From Rathayibacter sp. VKM Ac-2804 (lineage in GTDB: Bacteria > Actinomycetota > Actinomycetes > Actinomycetales > Microbacteriaceae): a DNA stretch of 64,000 nt. The stretch lies in the NCBI RefSeq assembly GCF_009866655.1, contig NZ_CP047420.1, positions 2,232,001-2,296,000 of the forward strand. Reading direction: 5' to 3'. The translations under genes were made by a program, and so were the position numbers. The notes below the pieces were generated by a model, which searched no databases, was not told where the DNA came from, and saw only the letters and a list, made by a program, of their open reading frames with translations. Positions within the stretch are counted from its first letter, which is position 1. The number at the start of each line of letters is the position of its first letter. Shown in pieces: positions 54,738-62,433 of this stretch.

Positions 54738-54767
54738 TCCCGGGTCCTCGGCAGGAAGGGTGCGACC

Positions 54768-55541
54768 GTGAGCGATCCCGCGGACGCCGTCATCGACGAA
54801 CTGCTCGCCGTGCTCTCCCCGTCCGGCGGGATCCATCCCGGCCTCGCCCGGCACGTCGGGCAGCAGCTGCGGCGCCTCCGCCCACCGGCCGTGGACGGCG
54901 CGGCGCTCTGCGAGCCGTACCTGCGGTGCGGCCCGATCGACGGGGTGGCGATCTCGACCATCGGCAGTCCTTTCGGCGCCGCGACCGTCGCCGCCAGCGA
55001 TCCCCTCGCGCTGCGCCTGGACGAGATCCAGCTCGAGCTCCGGCAGGGGCCGTGCTGGGACGCGATCGCCGCCGCCGCCCCGGTCGCGATGGTCGACGCC
55101 GGCTCCGAGGACCGCTGGCCCGTCTTCAGCGAGGCCGTCGGCGCCATCGACATCCGCGCCGTGTTCGCCTTCCCCCTCGTCGTCGCCGGGCTGCCCGTGG
55201 GCGCCGTCGACCTCTACTCCCGCACGGCCGGCCCGCTCGGCGAGGGGCTGGTCGAGGAGCTCGCCGCCAGGACGGCGCGGACGTCGCTCGGGGTCCTGAG
55301 CGCCGTGGTGCCCGCGAGCGGGCGCGACGACCTCGGGGAGGCGCGAGCGCCGGAGAGCCTGCGCCGCGCGTCGGACATCCTCGCCACGCGCTACCGCACC
55401 TCGCCCCGGGACGCGCTCCTGCTGCTGCGCGCGCACGCCCTCGCCGACGACAGGTCCGTCGACGCGGTCGCGGAGGAGATCGTGTCGGATGCGGACGCCG
55501 TCACCGCAGGACCGCGCACGACCCGCACTCGCGCCCGGTGA
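54768..55541 (+). CDS. GAF-ANTAR transcription antitermination regulator
   Basis: A 257-residue regulator with an N-terminal GAF sensory domain (about 50-170; LELRQGPCWDAIAAAAPVAMVDAGSEDRWPVF..VFAFPLVVAGLPVGAVDLYSR) and a C-terminal ANTAR domain (RRASDILATRYRTSPRDALLLLRAHALADDRSVDAVAEEIV). ANTAR domains act on RNA to prevent termination. GTG 54768 has AGGAAGGG seven bases upstream. The GAF ligand is unknown. Confidence 0.9.
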   Translation: MSDPADAVIDELLAVLSPSGGIHPGLARHVGQQLRRLRPPAVDGAALCEPYLRCGPIDGVAISTIGSPFGAATVAASDPLALRLDEIQLELRQGPCWDAIAAAAPVAMVDAGSEDRWPVFSEAVGAIDIRAVFAFPLVVAGLPVGAVDLYSRTAGPLGEGLVEELAARTARTSLGVLSAVVPASGRDDLGEARAPESLRRASDILATRYRTSPRDALLLLRAHALADDRSVDAVAEEIVSDADAVTAGPRTTRTRAR

Positions 55542-55564
55542 GCAGGCCCGCCTGAGCCGCCGCG

Positions 55565-56182
55565 TCAGCCGCCTGTTCCGGCAGCGGGGTGCTCGCGCAC
55601 GTTCCGCACCACGCGGGCGGGGGCACCGACGACGACGGCACCCGCCGGGACGTCCTTCGTGACGACCGCCGCGGCGGCGATCACCGCGTCGTCGCCGACC
55701 GTGACGCCGGGGAGCAGGGTCGCCTTGGCGCCGATCCAGACGTTGGCGCCGACGACGATCCGCGCAGGGTGCAGGTCGCCCCGGCGGCCGGGACCGAGGT
55801 CGTGGTTCAGCGTCGCGAAGACGACGTCGTGCCCGATGAGGCAGTCGTCGCCGATCGTGACGCCGCCCTGGTCCTGGAAGGCGCAGCCCGAATTGAGGAA
55901 GACGCGCGCACCCAGCCGGATGTTACGGCCGAAGTCGGCGCGGAGCGGCGGGAAGAGCGTCACCGACTCGTCGATCGGCCGGCCGGTCAGCTCCGCGAGC
56001 AGCTCGCGCACGCGCTCGGGCCGGTGGTAGCCGCTGTTGAGCTCGGCGGTGATGCGCAACGCCTCCTGGCTGGCGGCGTGCATCGCCGCGTGCAGCGGGG
56101 AGCCGCCCTCGATGGTCTGCTGCGCGTCGAGCGCGGCGAGCAGGTCGTCCAGGTCCGGGTTCGCGTCCAGGTCCGGGTTCAC
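55565..56182 (-). CDS. Maltose/galactoside O-acetyltransferase family protein
   Basis: A 205-residue left-handed beta-helix acyltransferase. Hexapeptide repeats run from about residue 85 (NIRLGARVFLNSGCAFQDQGGVTIGDDCLIGHDVVFATLNHDL), with catalytic His in ATLNHDLGP, and VWIGAKATLLPGVTVGDDAVIAAAAVV continues the coil. N-terminal Mac domain HAASQEALRITAELNSGYHRPERVRELLAELTG. GTG start; the first residues repeat (NPDLDANPDLD) because of an 18-bp duplication. Acetyl acceptor probably a sugar. Confidence 0.92.
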   Translation of the reverse strand: MNPDLDANPDLDDLLAALDAQQTIEGGSPLHAAMHAASQEALRITAELNSGYHRPERVRELLAELTGRPIDESVTLFPPLRADFGRNIRLGARVFLNSGCAFQDQGGVTIGDDCLIGHDVVFATLNHDLGPGRRGDLHPARIVVGANVWIGAKATLLPGVTVGDDAVIAAAAVVTKDVPAGAVVVGAPARVVRNVREHPAAGTGG

Positions 56183-56391
56183 GTCGTCGTCCTCTCGTCG
56201 GGTGGGCTCAGGCTACGAGCGCGCTGCGGACGGAGGGAACACCCTGCCGGGGCACCCCTGCTGGTCGTCGCGGTCGGCCCGCGTGGAGGGACACGCTCCT
56301 GCCGTTCTGCTTCGAGATCCGGTCGCCGCAGCCGCTCACAGGTCCGCCCTGCAGCGCGCAGCGCGGGCCGGGATCCGGCTCAGGGCGGGGT

Positions 56392-56465
56392 GGATCTCGA
56401 TACGCCCGCTGCGCGGGCTACTCGATCAGCATGAACGGCCGCTGCGCGGGCTACTCGATCAGCAT
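56392..56465 (+). repeat. Two tandem hairpin repeat units beside a DUF222 element
   Basis: A full unit at 56392-56433 (GGATCTCGATACG, stem CCCGC-TGC-GCGGG, CTACTCGATCAGCATG) is followed by a second unit lacking the first part at 56434-56465 with the same stem. It abuts the DUF222 upstream element without an intervening gene. Confidence 0.85.
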
Positions 56466-56474
56466 GAACGGCCG

Positions 56475-56504
56475 ACGCGTATTCGAACGCAGACCACCGA
56501 CACC
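56475..56504 (-). promoter_or_regulatory. Conserved DUF222 upstream element, copy 3 (no gene)
   Basis: The minus strand reads GGGTGTCGGTGGTCTGCG, TTCGAATACGCGT. It matches copies 1 and 2 in GTGTCGGTGGTC and ATACGCGT, with TTCGAA instead of TTCAAT. Where the other copies continue into ATG and DUF222, this one continues into hairpin repeats. Confidence 0.65.
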
Positions 56505-56727
56505 CGCACGGCCCCAGCCACGTTCCGAGGAGAGACCGCCGAACCGCCTCCTGTGGCGGAGCCGGACAGTCGGCGCGGGGCCGCAGGAGCGAGTGCGACC
56601 GGCTCGTCCTCCGTCTCGCGCACCGCGCCGGTCGTGCGGGCGTCGCCCACGACGAGGCGTCCCCGAACCTTCGAGACGTCATGGCGCGACGGGCCGCCTC
56701 GACGTCCAGGAACACCTCGCGCGCCCG

Positions 56728-57483
56728 TCAGGCGGTGGGCCCGCCGGGGAGCCTCCGCTCGAGGCGCGTCGCTCGGCGTGCGGCCAGAGCGAGCGCGACC
56801 AGCACGGCGGCGATGACGGGCAGCGGCAGGACGGCCCTGGCGGCCGGGACGTCCGTGAGAACCGTCGCGCCGAGGGCGTCGATGAGGATCAGCAGCGCCG
56901 ACAGCCCGACCAGCAGGACGACCGACATCGCCGCCGACACTCGGCCGCGCCACGGCACGACCGCGAGGACGCCGAGCGCGGCCACCGGCCCGGCCGTCGA
57001 GAGGCCGGGACCGAGCCAGCCGGCCGACGCCGCGACGAGCGCGATGCTCAGCTCGGTGGTGGCGGCGAGCAGCGCGGTGATCCGCGCGGCGCCGGTCCGG
57101 CCGGCGAGGGCCAGGCAGAGGGCGATCGCGAAGAGCGCTCCGGCGACGAAGGAGGGATTGGTGAACGGCCCGATCGCACCCGGATAGCTGATGCCGGGGG
57201 ACCGGTTCACGACGGTGGAGAAGACGAAGAACGCCGTGGCGAGGGCGAGGGGGATGACCGTCGACGGTGACCGCCCGGCCGTCGCTCGGAGGCGATGGCG
57301 CAGACCCCCGACCGCGAGGGTGATCCGCTGCCCGATGCCGGGGGAGCGGCGCCCCCGGTCGTCGGCCTCGTCCAGCAGGATCCCGAGCAGCACCTCGCCG
57401 TGCTCGCTCCGCCAGGCGGCCGGGTACCAGCGCAGCGCTCGGCGGAACCGGTCTGTGCGCCTCGCGTCCTCGTTCGTCGTCAT
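56728..57483 (-). CDS. Multi-pass membrane protein in a PadR operon
   Basis: A 251-residue protein. A cytoplasmic N-terminus (RRALRWYPAAWRSEHGEVLLGILLDEADDRGR) is followed by five or six membrane segments from about residue 75. The RWYPAxWRxxxGEE-like start is common in actinobacterial membrane proteins paired with PadR regulators. AAGGAG lies six bases before ATG, and the PadR gene ends 27 bases upstream. Function unknown. Confidence 0.75.
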   Translation of the reverse strand: MTTNEDARRTDRFRRALRWYPAAWRSEHGEVLLGILLDEADDRGRRSPGIGQRITLAVGGLRHRLRATAGRSPSTVIPLALATAFFVFSTVVNRSPGISYPGAIGPFTNPSFVAGALFAIALCLALAGRTGAARITALLAATTELSIALVAASAGWLGPGLSTAGPVAALGVLAVVPWRGRVSAAMSVVLLVGLSALLILIDALGATVLTDVPAARAVLPLPVIAAVLVALALAARRATRLERRLPGGPTA

Positions 57484-57510
57484 GCCGTTCTCCTTCGAAG
57501 GGTGGTCGGG

Positions 57511-57843
57511 TCAGAGCGCGGCGGCCGGCGAGAGCCCGAGGTTGAGCCGCGCTCGGGCGGCGCTCGCCTCCATCCGGGCGACCTCCGCGCCCAGGGCGGA
57601 TCGGCCGGTGTCGGTCAGCCGGAAGTAGCGCCGCACGCGGCCGTTGATCCGCTCGTCGCCGTCGGGGGAGATGAGGCGCTCCGACTCCAGACGCTCGAGC
57701 GCCGCGTACAGGGTTGTGACCCGCAGGCGGACGCGGCCCTCCGACTGCTCCTCGATCTCCTGCAGCAGCGCGTACCCGTGTCGGCGCCCGAGCGCGAGCG
57801 CGGTCAGGAGCCAGAAGGTCGTCTCTCGCATCTCGTCGGGCAT
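57511..57843 (-). CDS. PadR-family regulator
   Basis: A 110-residue winged-helix regulator: TFWLLTALALGRRHGYALLQEIEEQSEGRVRLRVTTLYAALERLESERLI, then a short C-terminal dimer helix (LTDTGRSALGAEVARMEASAARARL), as in the short PadR-s2 group. TATTGT (57851-57856, complement) lies seven bases before ATG and overlaps a 21-bp dyad, so it probably represses itself and the membrane-protein gene downstream. Confidence 0.92.
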   Translation of the reverse strand: MPDEMRETTFWLLTALALGRRHGYALLQEIEEQSEGRVRLRVTTLYAALERLESERLISPDGDERINGRVRRYFRLTDTGRSALGAEVARMEASAARARLNLGLSPAAAL

Positions 57844-57853
57844 GACGGGAACA

Positions 57854-57874
57854 ATACTTCACCGGCTGGAGTAT
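57854..57874. promoter_or_regulatory. 21-bp dyad, probable PadR operator
   Basis: ATACT(N11)AGTAT with further internal symmetry (TCACCGGCTGG centre). It overlaps the padR -10 box and starts 10 bases before the start codon. Confidence 0.65.
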
Positions 57875-57889
57875 CGCGTCGTGAGCCGG

Positions 57890-58348
57890 TCACTCCTGAC
57901 GTTCTGCGCCCGCGAGGAACGCGCCGCGCTCCTCGATCAGCCGGCGCAGGTAGCGCGCGAGGACGAGTCGCTCCGCGATCCGGCCGAGGACGCCGAACGG
58001 GGCCCGGAAGGAGACCCTGTCGGTCATCACTGAGCCGCCGCCGCCGTCCGCCTCGAATCGGTGCTCGTGCCGGAAGCTGCGGAACGGACCGCGGGTCTGC
58101 TCGTCCGTGAAGGAGTGCGGCGCGTCGAAGGCGGTGATCCGGCTGGTCAGCCGGAGGGGGACGCCGAAGTGGCGGGCCCGCCAGGTCACCTCCTCGCCGA
58201 GGCCGATGGTGCCGCTGACCACCCCGCCGACGGCGCGCTCCCCCGACGCCGCCTGCGACTCGGTGTGCAGGTCGATGCTCCGCGCGCGATCGAACAGCTC
58301 GGCGACGGGCAGCGACGAGCGGGTGACGACCTCGAACGAGACGACCAC
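57890..58348 (-). CDS. SRPBCC-fold protein (cell-division-inhibitor/polyketide cyclase-like)
   Basis: A 152-residue START-like protein: FEVVTRSSLPVAELFDRARSIDLHTES, ITAFDAPHSFTDEQTRGPFRSFRHEHRFEADGGG and FGVLGRIAERLVLARYLRRLIEERGAFL. This is close to the SRPBCC group often fused to YfcH-like SDRs. It binds a hydrophobic ligand in related proteins; ligand unknown here. The start is GTG with no clear ribosome site; it lies 18 bases after a small upstream ORF. Confidence 0.82.
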   Translation of the reverse strand: MVVSFEVVTRSSLPVAELFDRARSIDLHTESQAASGERAVGGVVSGTIGLGEEVTWRARHFGVPLRLTSRITAFDAPHSFTDEQTRGPFRSFRHEHRFEADGGGGSVMTDRVSFRAPFGVLGRIAERLVLARYLRRLIEERGAFLAGAERQE

Positions 58349-58366
58349 GGGACCGATGCCGGCCGG

Positions 58367-58528
58367 TCAGCCGGTCCGCATCGTGTTCACAGGGAGCTGC
58401 ATGAGGGCGACGGAGTCCGGGGTCTGCGTCCGGGCGACAGGACCGCCGGGCTCACCGAACGGATCCTCGGGGAGCACGAGCGGCTCACGGCGGAACAGCC
58501 TCCGGAGAAGTGCCGTCATCCGCGTCAT
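58367..58528 (-). CDS. Possible small protein upstream of the SRPBCC gene
   Basis: A 53-residue open frame, MTRMTALLRRLFRREPLVLPEDPF..., with an amphipathic Arg-rich N-terminus and a Pro/Gly-rich middle. GAGGGG lies about five bases before ATG, and its stop is 18 bases from the SRPBCC start, consistent with a coupled leader gene. No homolog recognised; could be spurious. Confidence 0.4.
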   Translation of the reverse strand: MTRMTALLRRLFRREPLVLPEDPFGEPGGPVARTQTPDSVALMQLPVNTMRTG

Positions 58529-58704
58529 GGCGTCCCCTCACTCGACTGTCATCGCTGATCCACGATATCCGAGTGAGGACGCGCTCAGGCAGCCGAGGGC
58601 GCTCCTCCGTCTCACGCCAGCGCGACCTGCCGGCGCAGCGACCGGCGCGGAGCTGCGGCGGCGGGGTGTTCCGTCCGGACGGGCGCGCTGACAGGATGCA
58701 GCAG

Positions 58705-59376
58705 ATGGACGAGTCGGAGCGGCGAGAGCTCGCGGAGCTGCGGAGGCGGGCCTACGGGCGAGGGGCCGGCCCGGAGCTCGAGGCTCCCGAGCAGGCGCGG
58801 CTGCGGCTGCTGGAGGGGCGTCCGGTCCCGGGGCCGGCGCACCCGGATCCTCACGAGCCGCACCGCGAGCCGGCAGAGGCGCCCGAGACCTCGGCCCCTG
58901 TACCGCCGTCCCCCGAACCGCCGCCACCCGCGGTCGCCGGCCGGATTCGCAGGCGGGTCACCGTCCTCTGGGCTCTGTCCGTCGTGACGACGGCGGTCGT
59001 CGCGTCCGCAGCCACGGTGTGGGTCACCGGCTCCGCCGATCCCGTCGTGGCCGTCCTGCCGCTGTCCGCGTCGGACCGCTGGACCGGGAGCGGCTTCGCG
59101 GACGTCGTCGCCACCGAGGACTTCCACGGGCTGATCCTGCTCCGCAGCTCGGGCGGCGGACCGCCGACGAGCCCCGATCAGTGCCTCGTCGCCGTTCCGA
59201 CCGAGTCGGACGACGGAGGCCTCGTCGTCAACGGCTGCAGCGCCGGGTCCTTCCCCGCCGTCGCCCAGACGACCGTGCGGAACGGCATGCCGGAGGAGCT
59301 CGTCGCCGAGTTCGGCGAGGGCACCGGCCTCCGGTTCACCCTCGACGGCGACACCGTGCGGGTTCAGACGGACTGA
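58705..59376 (+). CDS. Single-pass membrane protein with Pro-rich linker
   Basis: A 223-residue protein with a charged helical N-terminus (MDESERRELAELRRRAYG), a Pro/Glu-rich linker (about 45-82), one membrane helix (TVLWALSVVTTAVVASAATVWVTG) and an outer domain of about 115 residues with two Cys (PDQCLVAVPTESDDGGLVVNGCSAGSFPAV). The exported domain is unrecognised. It converges on the LCP gene. The first few residues are uncertain (ATG 58696 also possible). Confidence 0.7.
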   Translation: MDESERRELAELRRRAYGRGAGPELEAPEQARLRLLEGRPVPGPAHPDPHEPHREPAEAPETSAPVPPSPEPPPPAVAGRIRRRVTVLWALSVVTTAVVASAATVWVTGSADPVVAVLPLSASDRWTGSGFADVVATEDFHGLILLRSSGGGPPTSPDQCLVAVPTESDDGGLVVNGCSAGSFPAVAQTTVRNGMPEELVAEFGEGTGLRFTLDGDTVRVQTD

Positions 59377-59377
59377 C

Positions 59378-60775
59378 TCAGCGGCTTGCGGCCGCGGCGA
59401 GCGCCTCGGCGACGGACGCGTGGATCGCGTCGTAGTCCGGGTCCTCCGGATCGACCGCGGGAGGCGTCAGCTCGACCGAGCCGACCGGCTGCGAGCGGGT
59501 CCGGAGCGCGAGCTCCAGGAATCCGCCCAGCGCACCCTGCGGGATGTCCGTGCGGACGACCCGCGCGCCAGCGTCGGCGATGTCCTGGAACTTCAGCAGC
59601 ACGTTCACGGGAGAGAGGCGGGCGAGGATCGCGCCCTGCACCTCGCGCTGGCGGACCATCCGGTCGTAGTCGCCGCCGGCCGAGCCGTAGCGGGAGCGGG
59701 CGTAGGCGAGGGCGTTGCTGCCGTCGAGGTGGTGCTCGCCGGGGGTGAGCCAGGCGTTCACGCCGACGAGCTCGCCGGTGTCCTCGTCGAGGACGCCGCC
59801 GAAGGGCAGGTCGCCGTCGCCGGTGTAGTCGACGTCGATGCCGCCGAGCGCGTCGATGAGGCTCGCGAAGCCCTGCATGTCGACGAGGGCGTAGTACTGG
59901 ATCCGGAGCCCGAGGGCGCCCTCGACGGCGTCGCGCGTCGCCTCGATGCCGGGGGAGCTGCCCTGCGCGACCGCGTCCGGGTACAGCTCGGGGCTCTTCA
60001 GATCGACCTCGGTGTTGATCGAGTTGAGCATGCAGGGATCGACCGCGCAGTCCTTCCACGGATAGCCGTCGGGGTAGAGCTCGTGCATCGGCGAGTCCTC
60101 GGGGAAGGGCGTCCACCGGAGGTTCCGCGGCAGCCCGATGACCGTCGCCGCTCCTGTCGACGTGTCGATCGAGGCGACGGAGATGCTGTCCGGGCGCAGC
60201 CCCGCGCGGTCCTCGCCCGCGTCCCCGCCCAGCAGCAGGACGTTGTAGCGGCCGTCGACCGGGTCGGCCGCCCGCCCGTCGCCGAACACCGTCGACAGCA
60301 GGCCGCGGGAGACCCCGACCAGGTGGCCGCCGTAACCCGCCGCTCCGACCGAGACGAGCAGCGCGAGGACCGTCGCCGCCCCGAGTGCGACGCGGGCGCG
60401 CGGCCCGACCTTCACCAGCCTGGTCAGCCGCAGCGTGTCGAGCGCGAGCACGAGCCAGAGCGCGGCGCAGGCGAACAGGACGCCCTGCACGACGGCGAGC
60501 GTCCCGTCGAGGGCGGCGATCGAGAAGACGAGCGAGGGGGCGACGAGGAGCGCCAGCAGCAGCACGACCACGACCGCCCAGAGCAGCATCGTCGCGGCGA
60601 GACCGACGCGGCCGAGCCGCCGCGAGCCCGCGAGGGTCTGCGCGGATCCGGGGATCAGCAGCCCGAGCCCGAGCAGCCACCAGGCGCGACGCGTCATCAC
60701 CGTCCGCGACGCCGTGTCCGGATCCCGCATCGGCGTCCGCCCGCGGACCCCGTTCTCCACCACTGCGCTGCGCAC
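59378..60775 (-). CDS. LytR-CpsA-Psr (LCP) family cell-wall glycopolymer ligase
   Basis: A 465-residue LCP protein with about four N-terminal membrane segments (up to about residue 135), more than the usual single one. The LCP domain has VLLLGGDAGEDRAGLRPDSISVASID, VIGLPRNLRWTPFP, LNSINTEV and LAYARSRYGSAGGDYDRMVRQREVQGAIL. The multi-pass N-terminus matches the actinobacterial long-LCP group. GTG 60775 is chosen because GGAGG stands five bases upstream; a longer start at 60799 is possible. Confidence 0.88.
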   Translation of the reverse strand: MRSAVVENGVRGRTPMRDPDTASRTVMTRRAWWLLGLGLLIPGSAQTLAGSRRLGRVGLAATMLLWAVVVVLLLALLVAPSLVFSIAALDGTLAVVQGVLFACAALWLVLALDTLRLTRLVKVGPRARVALGAATVLALLVSVGAAGYGGHLVGVSRGLLSTVFGDGRAADPVDGRYNVLLLGGDAGEDRAGLRPDSISVASIDTSTGAATVIGLPRNLRWTPFPEDSPMHELYPDGYPWKDCAVDPCMLNSINTEVDLKSPELYPDAVAQGSSPGIEATRDAVEGALGLRIQYYALVDMQGFASLIDALGGIDVDYTGDGDLPFGGVLDEDTGELVGVNAWLTPGEHHLDGSNALAYARSRYGSAGGDYDRMVRQREVQGAILARLSPVNVLLKFQDIADAGARVVRTDIPQGALGGFLELALRTRSQPVGSVELTPPAVDPEDPDYDAIHASVAEALAAAASR

Positions 60776-60870
60776 GACGCCCTCCCCGGAACCGACCACC
60801 CACGGTAGGGCCTGGAGTCTCGGCCGCAGACCGCGACGCGCTGCTGTCGCGGAGTCCGGGACGGCGCGGG

Positions 60871-61758
60871 TCAGCTCCGCGACGGGTAGTCGCCGGTCGC
60901 GAGGTCGTCGAGGAGGCTCGGGTGCGTCGCCTGCCAGCCGTAGGTGCGGCGGGTCCAGGCGCTGGACGCGGGCTGATCCATCGCGAAGATCTCGCCGAGG
61001 GGGCCGAACGTCTCCGTCGGCACCTGCTCGACCGGGAGACCGAGGCGCTCGCCGATGACCGTGGCGATCGCGAGCATGGTGTCGCCCTCGTCGGCGACCG
61101 CGTTGACCGCGGTGCCCGCCTCGCCCCGCTCGATCATCAGGCGGAAGAGGCTCGCGGCGTCACGGCGGTGGACCGCCGGCCAGCGCTGGCCGCCGTCGCC
61201 GACGTAGGCGGAGACTCCGGAGCTCTGCGCGGCCTGGATCAGGAGACCGGCGAAGCCGTAGGCGACGTCGCGCTCGTGCACCGAGCGGGGGAGGCGGACG
61301 GCACTCGTGCGCACGCCCCGTCTCGCGAGGTCGAGGAGGCGGGCGGCGTTGACGCCGCGGCCGCCGACCGGGCCGGTCGTCGTCAGCGGATCCTGCTCCG
61401 TCGCGACCGCGCCCGCGGAGAAGGTGGTGCCCGAGACGAGCGAGAACGGCTTGCCGGAGCCCACGAGCGCGGCGCCGATCGCGTCCATCGCCGCGCCCTC
61501 CTCGGCGATGCTCCGCTCGAGGTCGGAGAAGTCGTTGCTGAAGGCCAGGTGGATCGCGCCGTCGGTGGCACGGGCGCGGTCCGCCAGCAGGTCGAGGTCG
61601 CCGAGCTCGCCGCGGACGGGATCGCCGCCCGCCGCGGAGACCCGGTCGGCGGCGGCGTCCGAGCGAGCGAGGCCGAGTACCTCGTGCCCGTGGGCGACGA
61701 GGTCCTCGGTGACGGCGAGGCCGATGGCGCCCGATGCTCCGGTGAGGAAGATGCGCAT
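60871..61758 (-). CDS. NAD(P)-binding SDR, divergent to TetR
   Basis: A 295-residue extended/atypical SDR: MRIFLTGASGAIGLAVTEDLVAHGHEVLGLARS, IHLAFSNDFSDLE, then a C-terminal substrate region (TAVNAVADEGDTMLAIATVIGERLGLPVEQVP). The YxxxK pair is not obvious, as in YwnB/NmrA-like proteins. AAGGAG precedes ATG. A perfect 9-bp inverted repeat between it and a TetR gene suggests repression. Confidence 0.88.
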   Translation of the reverse strand: MRIFLTGASGAIGLAVTEDLVAHGHEVLGLARSDAAADRVSAAGGDPVRGELGDLDLLADRARATDGAIHLAFSNDFSDLERSIAEEGAAMDAIGAALVGSGKPFSLVSGTTFSAGAVATEQDPLTTTGPVGGRGVNAARLLDLARRGVRTSAVRLPRSVHERDVAYGFAGLLIQAAQSSGVSAYVGDGGQRWPAVHRRDAASLFRLMIERGEAGTAVNAVADEGDTMLAIATVIGERLGLPVEQVPTETFGPLGEIFAMDQPASSAWTRRTYGWQATHPSLLDDLATGDYPSRS

Positions 61759-61775
61759 GGGAGGACTCCTTCTGA

Positions 61776-61799
61776 GTGATGGGACCGATATCCCATCAC
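61776..61799. promoter_or_regulatory. 24-bp TetR operator, SDR/tetR
   Basis: GTGATGGGA and TCCCATCAC are exact inverted arms around CCGATA. TATGGT of the SDR promoter (complement) adjoins the right end. The tetR -10, TAGGAT at 61835-61840, lies 36 bases to the right. Confidence 0.8.
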
Positions 61800-61846
61800 C
61801 ATAGACCCGCGATGCGACTCCTGTCGCGTCACGGTAGGATCTCCCC

Positions 61847-62416
61847 ATGCCACGCTGGGAACCCGACGCCCGCGAGCGGTTCGTCTCCGCTGCCCTGCAC
61901 CTCTTCACCGAGCAGGGCTACGACGAGACCACGGTGGCGCAGATCGCCGACCGCGCCGGGCTGACGCGGAGCACCTTCTTCCGGCACTTCCCGGACAAGC
62001 GCGACGTGCTCGCCGCCGGTCAGGAGACGCTCTCGGCGCTCCTCGCCCAGGGCGTCCGCGAAGCGCCGCCGGAGTCGACGCCGATGCAGGCGATCGCGGC
62101 GGGGCTGGTCGCGGCCTCCTCCGCGATGACCCCGTTCAACCGCGAGCTCGGCCCGCGCCTGGAGGCGGTCATCGCCACCAGCGCCGAGCTGCAGCAGCGG
62201 GCCCTGCTGAAGAAGGTCGGCATGGCCACGGCGATGGCCGACGCCCTCCGCGAGCGCGGCGTCGCCCCGGCCGTCGCGGACGCGGCCGCGGAGCTCGGGG
62301 TGCTCGCCTTCAAGGAGTCGTTCGCCGAGTGGTCCGAGGGCCGGGACGGCGAGCTCGCGACCCTGGCCACGGCCGCCCTCGACCGCCTCCGGGAGGCGCT
62401 GACGCAGCTCGGCTGA
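61847..62416 (+). CDS. TetR-family regulator of the divergent SDR
   Basis: A 189-residue regulator: HTH TTVAQIADRAGLTRSTFFRHFPDKRDVLA, then an acyl-CoA-reductase-like TetR C-terminal domain (MATAMADALRERGVAPAVADAAAELGVLAFKESFAEW). Leaderless start: TAGGAT (61835-61840) six bases before ATG. Probably binds the 24-bp operator. Confidence 0.92.
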   Translation: MPRWEPDARERFVSAALHLFTEQGYDETTVAQIADRAGLTRSTFFRHFPDKRDVLAAGQETLSALLAQGVREAPPESTPMQAIAAGLVAASSAMTPFNRELGPRLEAVIATSAELQQRALLKKVGMATAMADALRERGVAPAVADAAAELGVLAFKESFAEWSEGRDGELATLATAALDRLREALTQLG

Positions 62417-62433
62417 GGCTCCGGAGTCAGCCG
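62410..62433. terminator. Bidirectional hairpin between convergent genes
   Basis: CGGCTGA pairs with TCAGCCG around a self-complementary centre (CTCCGGAG). Both arms include the stop codons of the flanking genes (TGA at 62414-62416 and TCA at 62427-62429). Confidence 0.65.

Larger units (their letters stand above)
56183..56727. other. 545-base region without a gene; holds repeats and a gene-less DUF222 element
   Basis: The gap between the acetyltransferase start and the membrane-protein stop contains two tandem hairpin repeat units (56392-56465) and a third copy of the DUF222 upstream element (56475-56504). It also holds a 220-base stretch (56505-56727) with no sustained coding frame. On the minus strand two short pieces in different frames look weakly protein-like (EVFLDVEAARRAM, then KVRGRLVVGDARTTGAV), possibly a decayed gene. 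Confidence 0.6.
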
